A stretch of DNA of 61,345 bases, taken from the NCBI GenBank assembly GCA_944322725.1, contig CALUPU010000010.1, forward strand, positions 1-61,345, given 5' to 3'. Position numbers and translations under genes: made by a program. The notes beneath the pieces were generated by a model. That model was not told the origin of the DNA. It made no database searches and worked only from the letters and a program-made list of their open reading frames with translations. This stretch comes from Candidatus Gastranaerophilales bacterium. Lineage in GTDB: Bacteria > Cyanobacteriota > Vampirovibrionia > Gastranaerophilales > Gastranaerophilaceae. Below are positions 17,201-24,357 of the stretch, one piece after another; position 1 is the first letter of the stretch, and every line of letters begins with the position of its first letter.

Positions 17201-17330
17201 CAAGCAGTTCCTTGTTAGAGGGAGCAGTTTCAAGCTGCAGAAGATTATTGTTCATTTTTTGGATGATTTCTTCTGTTTCACCCCTGAAAATATTTAAAAT
17301 TTCTTCAAACTCTTCCGGCAGAAAATCCAT
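14214..17330 (-). CDS. cheA: Hybrid chemotaxis histidine kinase CheA with C-terminal receiver
   Basis: A 1038-residue kinase of the CheA family. An Hpt domain at ~1-105 contains the phospho-accepting H51 in AHSLKGAARM. A long, poorly conserved linker covers ~140-440. The dimerisation helix begins near LRVDSKKLDRLVNQMGEL. The ATPase has the N-box HIIRNSIDHGIETP and G-box DDGRGID and SGRGVGLDIV. A CheW-like regulatory domain follows. A receiver domain ends the protein (ILIVDDSMTTRELL, phospho-Asp about 969 in ILSDLEMPEMDG). CheA-CheY fusions are common in cyanobacterial and type IV pilus systems (PixL/PilL-like). It lies between the HD gene (8-nt overlap) and the MCP gene (23-nt gap). No cheR, cheB or separate cheY is seen in the window. 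Confidence 0.95.
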   Translation of the reverse strand: MDFLPEEFEEILNIFRGETEEIIQKMNNNLLQLETAPSNKELLVYLFRDAHSLKGAARMIGFNNIQRLAHKIEDVLGLAKENKIVINREISDALYKATDLLSDLIQESVKIKKEYYTDNIQKLIDYIDGLTAKYQIEDAKPADTEQPHSLPKQTEKKEKEIEFEKTAITINALLSEAYLLLKNMKGEEGSSYLDTFEDVIKQLNEKFAPTGYYDIKNELKNIEDKVAFVIHNSNILTDDEIKDIGDKIINSVNSLNKVYEETGIEKFNLLEKVAQKTENNKPSLPDESEDSPHEENSVIKDFIEKIEFVKTGFNNLETNLTQIPALHDALDIIVEISKKKEVADISHKIEEILDVVKNSNTLPEKEIINILKQSLSSVEQMTLDTKDEQEDISLVLQRLDIIKQMLDINRTVNPLTNINLTLDESSLPVKKAQDFFNSFESTSIKTLRVDSKKLDRLVNQMGELIIGRIKHKKNITELENILSDLSEWRNFNHKSQSFIKYYDRKYLNADTNIDYSTLSVFIKQIFSIFQENSSKIIKLNNKIINLQKSVDEEDTKMNIITNQLEEMIKNIRVLPLATIFHMFPRMIRDISKDTGKEIELLISGSETSADKKVIEEIKAPLMHIIRNSIDHGIETPQERIAAGKSPKGKIYLIARSVQNKIIIEIHDDGRGIDLKKIVNRALEKGMITQKESEYLSAEQIMNIIFWPGFSTEQVVTEISGRGVGLDIVQTKISQLNGTVKVFSVPGQGTRISIELPISMSTLKAFIVEAAGQYFAMPMNAIKNVMWVNEPDIYFRNDTKSILLDGKSVNLFYLSELMNLPLTDTVRNEVKKTVILIEIENSMMGIIVDRILGDQNILQKKLEPPIMKLKNIAGITTLASGEVCMILNLPELYKSTYVPLEQPLISLQKHRINKKTNKDFKILIVDDSMTTRELLKNILVHWGYRFETATNPKEAFDMLYKDEFDLILSDLEMPEMDGQMFVQELKNHKLFKDIPVVIISSYETEDVIKEMPGVEAFIKKSKFNQDYLLDTIEKLLKYE

Positions 17331-17353
17331 TTATTTTTGCACCACATTAAATT

Positions 17354-18364
17354 TTATACGTTTTTTAAGTTGTTTATGTTTTCAATATTGGTATTGATAA
17401 TATTGAGAATTTCCGCCATATCCGAGGTATTTTCTTTTAAACTTCCCAGCACTTCGGCAGAAAGCTTTTCCTGATTTTCGCAGTTAAATGAGACGCTTTC
17501 TATAAACTTCATCAGATTTGTCATTGCTTCGTTGAGAACTTTGAAATTGTCATCAATATTACCGGCAAGCCTTACACCTGATTCAATCTCTTTGCTGCCT
17601 TCTTCTGTAGCCATAACCGTAGAGTTGGTTGTGTGCTGAATATCATTAATAAGAGATGAAATTTTAGTCGTAGCCTGTTTTGATTCATCGGCAAGTTTTC
17701 TGATTTCGCCTGCAACTACGGCAAATCCTTTACCGTGCTCACCCGCTCTTGCTGCTTCAACAGCAGCGTTCAGCGCCAGCATGTTAGTTTGTTCCGCAAT
17801 ATCTTCTACAAGCCCGATAATAGAGCCTATCTGCTGAATATATTCGCTCAGCTCGAGGATAAGTTCCGCAATAATCTGTATACGCTGTTTTAATACAATC
17901 ATTTTGTCTATGTTTGCCTGAACGGGCTTTTGCTCAATTTCAGCATTTTTCAATGATTCCGAGACTTTGTAGAGTATTTCTTTGGAATTTTGTTTTACCG
18001 CATAAGCAAGGGATTTCATTTTTTCAATATTATTGGCAGCAGCAGAAAAAGAATCTTCGTATTTAACGAGTGCATTTTTCTGTGTAAAAGTCAAATCAAG
18101 AATACGAGACGCAGAGTCAGAGGATTTCTTTTCTTTTTCACGCATTTCTTTTCTCAGTTCTCTTAAGAGCCATTCTCTTGTCAGAATGTACTGCCCCAGA
18201 TATGCAATAAACATAAAAGATACACCGGCAATAACAGCAGGATACCAGGCATTCTCGAGTGTGACAGCCAGCACTGTTATAAGCAGTATTACAAGAAAAA
18301 TTACATCAAGAACAAACTTGATATCTGACTTTTTTTTATAGTTTAATTCTCCGCTGCTGCTCAT
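17354..18364 (-). CDS. Methyl-accepting chemotaxis protein without a periplasmic sensor domain
   Basis: A 336-residue receptor. Two transmembrane helices lie close together (about 17-36 and 41-61) with only a few residues between them, so there is no room for a ligand-binding periplasmic domain. The cytoplasmic part is a coiled coil with the signalling tip [37 protein letters not shown]. It may sense membrane state, or signal passed by a partner. Two copies of AAGAGGATTT lie just upstream of the ATG; the nearer one acts as ribosome site. It precedes cheA in one operon and is divergent from the tandem CheW gene. Confidence 0.93.
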   Translation of the reverse strand: MSSSGELNYKKKSDIKFVLDVIFLVILLITVLAVTLENAWYPAVIAGVSFMFIAYLGQYILTREWLLRELRKEMREKEKKSSDSASRILDLTFTQKNALVKYEDSFSAAANNIEKMKSLAYAVKQNSKEILYKVSESLKNAEIEQKPVQANIDKMIVLKQRIQIIAELILELSEYIQQIGSIIGLVEDIAEQTNMLALNAAVEAARAGEHGKGFAVVAGEIRKLADESKQATTKISSLINDIQHTTNSTVMATEEGSKEIESGVRLAGNIDDNFKVLNEAMTNLMKFIESVSFNCENQEKLSAEVLGSLKENTSDMAEILNIINTNIENINNLKNV

Positions 18365-18371
18365 AATTTTG

Positions 18372-18396
18372 AAATCCTCTTGTTTAAAATCCTCTT
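18372..18396 (-). promoter_or_regulatory. Duplicated Shine-Dalgarno-like sequence before the MCP gene
   Basis: AAGAGGATTT occurs twice on the minus strand (18387-18396 and 18372-18381), 15 nt apart. Only the nearer copy is at a useful distance from the ATG. The farther copy may be a ribosome standby site or chance. Confidence 0.4.
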
Positions 18397-18492
18397 AATC
18401 AAACCGCTTGTTATTTTTAGCCAAAATGCAATATAATTATTTTATTACAAATTTGCGTTTGCGACAAATGTTAAGCAGTAAACTAAAGGATT

Positions 18493-19542
18493 ATGACAGT
18501 GGAATTTAACAAACATCTCATAACTACGGACGACCCTGATAATCTGCATCTTTGTTTTACGCTGGACAGCCGCACCTATGCCGTAAATGCAAAGAATGTT
18601 CTTGAAGTTACAACACTTCCGCTTATTAACGCACCGCAGAAACTTCCCGAATATATTGTCGGGATACTCGACTACAATGACCTTTTCATCAATGTCATTG
18701 ATATAAGAAAGGTGTTTAATCTTCCGGAAAAAAAATACGAACTCACTAATAAAATAATAATTCTAAAAGGTGAAGAGTCGCTATTTGCAATAATTGCAGA
18801 TGCCGTAACCAACTTTTTTACGGCTTCGCCTTCTCAAATGCAGCGTGTAATGGGTGAGTCTGCCGGGAATATAATAAAAGTTTTTTATAAACTCGATGAA
18901 AACATTGTAAACATCATTGATATTGCCTCAATTGAGGATTCCGTAAAAAAAGTTCATTCGCAGGAAAATAAAACTGATTACTCGCTTTTGTTCCCGCAGG
19001 ATGAAGAATCCGTATGCATCCTGCAGCGAAGAAGAAATGAAATCGCAAAAACACCTGCGCTTCATATGGAAGCCGACATATACAGCAAAGACCAGTATGT
19101 AGTCTTTCGTCTCGGCGAGCATATGTATTGCCTTTACTTTTATTATATTAAGGAACTGATTAATTTAAAAAACTATTCTCTGACAAAAATACCTTATGCT
19201 CCCGAATATATTGTCGGCATAATCAACCTCAAAGGCAGTTTTTACTCGGTGCTCGACCTTAAAAAGTTCATAGGATTGCAAACAAAAGACGAAAACAGAA
19301 ATCTTGATGAAGGCAGGGTTATAGTGCTGGAATCCACAGAACTTAAACTCGCTTTGTGGGTGGATGACATTCTTGATATTGTAAATATTGCAAAAGAAAA
19401 TATAGAAACAAAAAACGATCAAAGACTTGATTCTCTTTTTATAAAATCCGAAGCATATATAGACAGAGAAATTTATAACATACTTAACCTTGATAAACTC
19501 ATAAACGATGAGAGATTGTATATAGACACCTCTAATCAATAA
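18493..19542 (+). CDS. Tandem CheW-domain adaptor protein
   Basis: A 349-residue protein made of two CheW-like domains. Domain 1 (~15-155) has LHLCFTLDSRTYAVNAKNV and PEYIVGILDYNDLFINVIDI. Domain 2 (~195-340) has YVVFRLGEHMYCLYFYYIKE and PEYIVGIINLKGSFYSVLDL. The two share the core PEYIVGI-x-N/D and LFINVIDIRK / FYSVLDLKK patterns. CheW domains dock receptors to CheA; a double CheW could bridge two receptors or kinases. AAAGGA lies just before the ATG. It is transcribed divergently from the MCP/CheA operon, so the 18365-18492 gap must hold both promoters. Confidence 0.92.
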   Translation: MTVEFNKHLITTDDPDNLHLCFTLDSRTYAVNAKNVLEVTTLPLINAPQKLPEYIVGILDYNDLFINVIDIRKVFNLPEKKYELTNKIIILKGEESLFAIIADAVTNFFTASPSQMQRVMGESAGNIIKVFYKLDENIVNIIDIASIEDSVKKVHSQENKTDYSLLFPQDEESVCILQRRRNEIAKTPALHMEADIYSKDQYVVFRLGEHMYCLYFYYIKELINLKNYSLTKIPYAPEYIVGIINLKGSFYSVLDLKKFIGLQTKDENRNLDEGRVIVLESTELKLALWVDDILDIVNIAKENIETKNDQRLDSLFIKSEAYIDREIYNILNLDKLINDERLYIDTSNQ

Positions 19543-19588
19543 AAAAAACCGTCGGTTGATACCGGCGGCCGTAAAGTAAACAGTTTAC
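19541..19588 (-). terminator. Minus-strand terminator-like hairpin next to a 13-bp palindrome
   Basis: CCGTCGGT (19549-19556) pairs with ACCGGCGG (19561-19568) over TGAT, one pair being G-U. On the minus strand it is followed by eight T residues (19541-19548). On the plus strand, where the neighbouring genes lie, there is no T-run. GTAAACAGTTTAC (19576-19588) beside it is a perfect 13-bp palindrome around a central A. No minus-strand gene is visible upstream, so a short antisense transcript or a plus-strand hairpin function are both possible. Confidence 0.5.
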
Positions 19589-19716
19589 GAGTGAGAGTGG
19601 AATATGCACAGTTTTATATTATTAAATTATATGAAAGACTTGAATTACCCGATTGTATAAACATAATGGTTATTTGGGATATAATTTTTTTATAGAAAGT
19701 ATAATGGAGTAGAATA

Positions 19717-21903
19717 ATGCAGTTTTTGCTTTTTGGCATATCGTTTTTGATGGTTTTTACATCCTCGTACCTTATGGCATCATGTTTTTCGCCAAAAGAT
19801 GAAAACAACCGTCCTGTAAGCGTATACCCGTTTTTATATACGCTGCTGATTGTATTTGCACAGGCTGTATTGAGCATGGAACTTCTTTCTTTATTCAGCG
19901 CAATTAACTCCGTGAATTTTCTTGTAATAAATTTTCTCGTGCTGATTTTGAGTGCTTGCCTTTGGAACAAAAACAATCGCCCGTTGTATGTTCCAAAAAT
20001 CAAACAAACATTAAAAAAAATTCTCTATGCACTAAAAAGAGACAAAATCCTTATGCTTATGGCATTCGGATTTGTATTTTTTATAATAACTGCAATTGTC
20101 CTTGACATATTCCTGCCCGTAAACGGCGGAGATGCACTGACATATCACCTGAACAGAGCCTCTTTTTGGATGACACAGGGCAATCTCAATCACTTTGTGA
20201 TTTCCGATGACAGAAACCTTGTTATGCCGATAAACTCAGAGATTCTGTATTTGTGGAATCTGCTGTTTTTTAAAAATGACATCGGTTTATTTTTAGTATC
20301 ATTAACAGGTTTTGCAGGAATTATCTATTGTATTTACAATATTCTTGAGTATTTCGGCTTTACACAAAGAAGAATACTCTGGTCAATTTTTATCATGTCT
20401 TCTTTTGCCTCTGTAATGGCACAGGTATCAAGCCTTGAAACAGATGTGCTTATTGCGGGGCTTGTGCTTGCGTCCGTAACGCTGTTTTTGTATGCGTTAA
20501 AAGACAAAAAAAACAGTGCAATTTATTTTTCTTCTCTTGCCTATGCACTTGCAATCGGAACAAAATCTCCTGCAGTGATTGTTTTTCCGGGTGTATTTCT
20601 TCTTCTTGCATACTTTTCATACAGAAGTGAAAAAAAAGAATTTTATAAGCCTTTGCTGTCTTTTCTCGGATTTTTATTTTTAAACTTTATAATTTTTTCA
20701 AGCTATAACTATATCCTGAACTATATCGACTACAAAAACCCGCTCGGAAGCGAATCCGCAAGAGCAATCCACGGATTTCGAGGCGGAATCAAAGCTTTTA
20801 TCGCAAACTATATCCGCTACATCTTTATGATGTTTGACTTCTCGGGATTCAGATACAGCGAATACGTCGGAGAACATATACTAAATGCCAAATTTGCCTT
20901 ATTTGACCTTCTTCACATCCCTCATGAATGGGGCGTTGAAATGTCTGATGACAACCTTATCAACAACCGTTTTGTCAACGTAAAAGTCGGAACGGGTCTT
21001 TTGGGATTTCTGGTATTTTTACCGTCCGTAATTACCGCTTCGATTCTCGGATTCATAAAAAAATCAAACAAAAAAGTTTCTGCATTGCGTGCTTTTGGCT
21101 GGATGTTTTTTATAAACATTGCATGTCTGTCAGGTGCGCTTGCATATATGGTCTTCAGTGTAAGGTTTGTAACTTTTATAGTGATTTTGTCATGCCCTGT
21201 GCTGGCTCTGTCTTACATAAAAAAGACCAATATCATAAAGCTTTTGATTCTGTTTTTTGTAATGTCATATTTCCTTATTATGAGCGTAAATATGGCAGGA
21301 AGACAGCACATGGAAATTGCAAAAGTCATCCTGCAGTCCTCTTCAATACACCAAGCAAGAGAACACATAAGATGTGCACTTTATACGGGTTTTGATGGAA
21401 AACGACCTTTCTGTTATATAAAAGATTACATTGAAGAACTGCCCCGTGGTATCACAATCGGCGTATTTCCGAGTGCAAACGATGAATTTTACATAATAAA
21501 CATGCTAAATGCTCACGGTTACAGGCTTGAAACACTTCTGCCGGAAAAAGCACCAACATATAATCTGGACAAATATGATTATGTTATGACAACAAACAGA
21601 ATCCTTATAAGCACTGTGCTCCTCACCGATACAGAACACACAAAAGTCGAATATACGATAGATAAAAACGGCAATGCCTACTACCCTTCATACAGACCAT
21701 TTTCCTGCGTATATGAAACAACGGGAAAAGATTTTTACCACAAAGGAATGAAAGACGCGGTTGTCATGGATTCGAGGTGTTTTATTGATGTGCCGTTCTT
21801 TGAGCAAAAGGGGTTTGAACTAATTAAAGTATTTAATTTTGAATCAGTAATCAATGAACATGCCCGCTATGTCTCTATTTACAAAAATAAAAAGAAAAGT
21901 TAA
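19717..21903 (+). CDS. GT-C-fold membrane glycosyltransferase-like protein
   Basis: A 728-residue polytopic protein with roughly twelve hydrophobic helices in the first ~520 residues and a soluble C-terminal part of about 190 residues. The segment GGDALTYHLNRASFWMTQGN after the third to fourth helix fits the first extracytoplasmic loop of GT39-type enzymes, where an Asp acts as catalytic residue. NLVMPINSEIL continues that loop. Such enzymes transfer sugars from lipid-linked donors onto lipids or proteins outside the membrane. The acceptor is unknown. GGAG lies 8 nt before the ATG. It stands alone and is followed by the riboswitch-like RNA. Confidence 0.8.
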   Translation: MQFLLFGISFLMVFTSSYLMASCFSPKDENNRPVSVYPFLYTLLIVFAQAVLSMELLSLFSAINSVNFLVINFLVLILSACLWNKNNRPLYVPKIKQTLKKILYALKRDKILMLMAFGFVFFIITAIVLDIFLPVNGGDALTYHLNRASFWMTQGNLNHFVISDDRNLVMPINSEILYLWNLLFFKNDIGLFLVSLTGFAGIIYCIYNILEYFGFTQRRILWSIFIMSSFASVMAQVSSLETDVLIAGLVLASVTLFLYALKDKKNSAIYFSSLAYALAIGTKSPAVIVFPGVFLLLAYFSYRSEKKEFYKPLLSFLGFLFLNFIIFSSYNYILNYIDYKNPLGSESARAIHGFRGGIKAFIANYIRYIFMMFDFSGFRYSEYVGEHILNAKFALFDLLHIPHEWGVEMSDDNLINNRFVNVKVGTGLLGFLVFLPSVITASILGFIKKSNKKVSALRAFGWMFFINIACLSGALAYMVFSVRFVTFIVILSCPVLALSYIKKTNIIKLLILFFVMSYFLIMSVNMAGRQHMEIAKVILQSSSIHQAREHIRCALYTGFDGKRPFCYIKDYIEELPRGITIGVFPSANDEFYIINMLNAHGYRLETLLPEKAPTYNLDKYDYVMTTNRILISTVLLTDTEHTKVEYTIDKNGNAYYPSYRPFSCVYETTGKDFYHKGMKDAVVMDSRCFIDVPFFEQKGFELIKVFNFESVINEHARYVSIYKNKKKS

Positions 21904-21907
21904 ATTC

Positions 21908-22144
21908 ATGCCTGTTTAAATTGACAGTGATTTTTGTGAAAAGTAAAATTAATAAATGAAGGAAACGGGGTGAAACTCCTCGGCTGAGCCGCAGCCGTAT
22001 AGCCGGAACGCTTCTGGAGTCATTATTGGCTCAAAATATTACCATTGCTTCGGGCATCAGGCATGGGACTCATATTCCGGTTTACCGTTATATCCGTGTT
22101 CTTGTCCGACCAGCATAAAAGATAAGGAATTAAGAACAGGGATA
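21908..22144 (+). promoter_or_regulatory. Cobalamin-riboswitch-like leader RNA with a hairpin over the ribosome site
   Basis: GGAAACGGGGTGAAACTCC (21961-21979) followed by GCTGAGCCGCAGCCGTA (21983-21999) follows the cobalamin aptamer core GGAA..GGTGxAAxTCC..CTGxCCCGCAGCTGT, with one base of the CCCGC loop changed. CATGCCTG (21908-21915) is exactly complementary to CAGGCATG (22057-22064), giving an 8-bp closing helix in the right place. CCATTGCTTCGGGCATCAGG (22042-22061) resembles the CCACTG..GG arm. Downstream, TATCC-G-TGTTCTT (22091-22103) pairs with AAGAACA-G-GGATA (22132-22144): 12 bp around one G/G mismatch. This covers the AGGGA ribosome site of the next gene and is followed by T6. It could act as a terminator or a translation lock. 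The class is inferred; the helices are seen directly. Confidence 0.75.
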
Positions 22145-22153
22145 ATTTTTTAT

Positions 22154-22855
22154 ATGGCAGCAACCGTCGCAAAAGGCTCAAATAACAGAATAGGCACATG
22201 CCCGCACGGGCTTCCTATGGGTGCATGCCCTATCTGTAACGGCATGGGCGGAGGCGGAGGTGTCAAAAAAGACAACAAACCCCGTGAAATGACGTGGAAC
22301 GAGTGCTACGCAATAGGTCAAATGCTAAAAGCCCAAAAGCTTGCACGCCAGAACACGCAAAAAATGTTTGCTGCACAGGACTTAAACACATACCTCAACA
22401 GACTCCAAACACAAATAAATAATCTTAAACTCGCAGTTCTAAACTCCTTGCTGCCAAAACCCGCTGCCAAAGCTGTTGCACTGCTTGCAGACGCAGTTCT
22501 CATGCCTGCCGTCAAGCTTGTACAAACAATAACAAACACCCTTCAAACAGTTGTTTCTGCGATGACAAAGGCTGTTAACAACATAAAACAGTTCACTGCC
22601 GACATAATGGACAAACTCACGGCAATATTCGGCGAAGCAAAAGCAGCTATACAGAAAAAAATTGATGAAAAATTCAAAGATGTTAAAAAGAAAATCTTTA
22701 ATCTTTTTGGTATTTCAGAACCTGAAAACGAAGAAGACGAGGAAATAAAAAGGATTGAAGAAGAAAAAATGATGCAGGAAGAGCAGAAAATCTTTGAATC
22801 AGACCTAAGAGAACAAAGAATCCCCGTAAAAGAAACAATTGAAAGCGAAGAATAA
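22154..22855 (+). CDS. Unrecognised protein with CPHGLPMGACPIC motif, first gene behind the riboswitch
   Basis: A 233-residue protein that I cannot assign. The N-terminus has a cysteine/histidine cluster C-P-H-x6-C-P-I-C near residues 15-26, followed by a glycine run, suggesting a small metal-binding knob. Residues ~60-190 are predicted helical and amphipathic, with Leu/Ala/Val-rich stretches (LLPKPAAKAVALLADAVLM) but no clear transmembrane segment, and several Lys-rich turns. The tail of ~35 residues is very acidic. No signal peptide is present. The AGGGA ribosome site 11 nt upstream is inside the riboswitch hairpin. The stop overlaps the next ATG (TAATG), so it is coupled to the 497-residue membrane protein. 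Confidence 0.8.
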   Translation: MAATVAKGSNNRIGTCPHGLPMGACPICNGMGGGGGVKKDNKPREMTWNECYAIGQMLKAQKLARQNTQKMFAAQDLNTYLNRLQTQINNLKLAVLNSLLPKPAAKAVALLADAVLMPAVKLVQTITNTLQTVVSAMTKAVNNIKQFTADIMDKLTAIFGEAKAAIQKKIDEKFKDVKKKIFNLFGISEPENEEDEEIKRIEEEKMMQEEQKIFESDLREQRIPVKETIESEE

Positions 22856-24348
22856 TGAGCATCATAAAACCGTATCAAGACCTCGAAACCCAGCGCCAAT
22901 ACAGAAACCACACCCAAACGCAGAAAAAAAACATCTCGGAGATGAAAGAAGGCGTGGTAGTAAACACATTGATAAAAGACAAAGACTGCTGCCCGAATAT
23001 CGAAAGCATGTACGACAGCCTTGTCATACCTGACAAAACCGTTAAACCTGACAGCTTTGAAAGAATTGACTTTCATCACCGCACAAAAAAAGAAAAAACT
23101 TCTGATAAATCACTTGCACCGCTTCTGGGTACAACAATAGGTATATTCGGGGTTCTTGCAGGGATTACGGCACTTCTTTCCCGCGCAGCAACACACAAAA
23201 AAGTTCTGCCTGACTGGAAAACTCTTCCCGAAATCCCCAAAAACGTTGCAATCAACAGCGAACCTCACTTTGTCACATACCTTATGATAAGAGACCCTAA
23301 CATGAGAAATATTCTCGGTGCCGTGGGCGTATTTGTACTGAGTGCAGTCGGTTTAGCCGGCAAGAATTTTGTTGACGGTGTAAAAGAAATCTGGGTGCGC
23401 AAAAAACAGGCAGATGTACAAAGAGATTTGCAGGAAAAACTTATTGCAGTTGAAACACAGAGCTTCTCAGGAAAAATGCAAATATTAAGGAACATGCTTT
23501 CCGAAAAAGCAAGAGAACTGGATTCCATACTGCACAGAGAAAATATAGGTAATGAAAAAACTACATTCAAGAAGTTTATTTCGTTCAAAAAATCTGATGA
23601 ACAAACTCCTCAAAGAAAAAATCTCACGGGATATGCAGCAGTGGGACTGACTACGGCAGCAATAACGGCTCTCGGTTTTCTTGCCTTCAGAAACATACAA
23701 AAAACAGCAAAAGTCTATGAAAAATACGCAAAAGGCATGGAATCAAAGGTCAAAGAACTTGTGGACAAACAGCAGACATGGGATAAAGAGTGCCTTGATA
23801 AAGTAAAAAATATCTGTGTGTCTATGAACTATTCCTCACGCAAGATAGAAGAAACCTTCAAAGATGCAAAAAATCTGCCCGAAGGATTTGTTAATTTGGT
23901 TAAAAAAGAAGCGGAAAAAGTTACACAGGAAGGTGCGGAAGCAATTGCAGGCAAACCCGGGACAAAGCCTTCTTTATACTCTCACACCGATGATGACAGA
24001 GCGCATTTGTACAACATGATTGTTAACTGGGAAAATCCGCTTTTAAAAATTCTTTTTGCGGGGCTTTCCACAGTAACTGCAGTTGGTTATGCAGGCACAG
24101 CCGTTATAGAGGCAATTAAAGAAGCACAGGTCATAAAAGAAAATGCAAAAACAGAACTAGACCTTCAAAAACGCCTTGTAAACGTAGAAATGAATAACTT
24201 TGAATCAAAGAAAAGAAGCGTAATAGAGCCTATGATGAATGAATTCAGGGTTCAGGCAATGAACGGCAAAGACAAAAACGAACTCAAAACAAGAGCGGAA
24301 AATATTCTGTACGAAATCAAAAACGGTCCTCCGTTTGTATATTCATAA
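22855..24348 (+). CDS. Unrecognised membrane protein with an internal duplication
   Basis: A 497-residue protein. Four hydrophobic helices are seen near residues 85-107, 150-172, 262-281 and 395-418. The two halves look duplicated: each has a first helix, a loop, a second helix, then a long charged helix. The best match is LGAVGVFVLSAVGLAG..VKEI..DLQEKLIAVETQSF in the first half against LFAGLSTVTAVGYAG..IKEA..DLQKRLVNVEMNNF in the second. The N-terminal ~80 residues are soluble and include a Cys-Cys pair (DCCPN). No enzyme motif is visible. Translation is coupled to the upstream gene by a 1-nt overlap, and the downstream gene begins 9 nt after its stop. A membrane scaffold or transporter-like role is possible but unproven. 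Confidence 0.8.
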   Translation: MSIIKPYQDLETQRQYRNHTQTQKKNISEMKEGVVVNTLIKDKDCCPNIESMYDSLVIPDKTVKPDSFERIDFHHRTKKEKTSDKSLAPLLGTTIGIFGVLAGITALLSRAATHKKVLPDWKTLPEIPKNVAINSEPHFVTYLMIRDPNMRNILGAVGVFVLSAVGLAGKNFVDGVKEIWVRKKQADVQRDLQEKLIAVETQSFSGKMQILRNMLSEKARELDSILHRENIGNEKTTFKKFISFKKSDEQTPQRKNLTGYAAVGLTTAAITALGFLAFRNIQKTAKVYEKYAKGMESKVKELVDKQQTWDKECLDKVKNICVSMNYSSRKIEETFKDAKNLPEGFVNLVKKEAEKVTQEGAEAIAGKPGTKPSLYSHTDDDRAHLYNMIVNWENPLLKILFAGLSTVTAVGYAGTAVIEAIKEAQVIKENAKTELDLQKRLVNVEMNNFESKKRSVIEPMMNEFRVQAMNGKDKNELKTRAENILYEIKNGPPFVYS

Positions 24349-24357
24349 GGAGTTTCA

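Noticed and set aside
21961-22000. FMN riboswitch as an alternative for the GGGGTGAAACTCC core
   Set aside because: The ACCGGCGGTA and AGCCCGCGAGC blocks required for the FMN class are not found, while the cobalamin-type arm and closing helix are.
22839-23033. 64-residue plus-strand frame overlapping the start of the 497-residue gene
   Set aside because: It is out of frame with the coupled, longer gene and its composition is a frame shadow.
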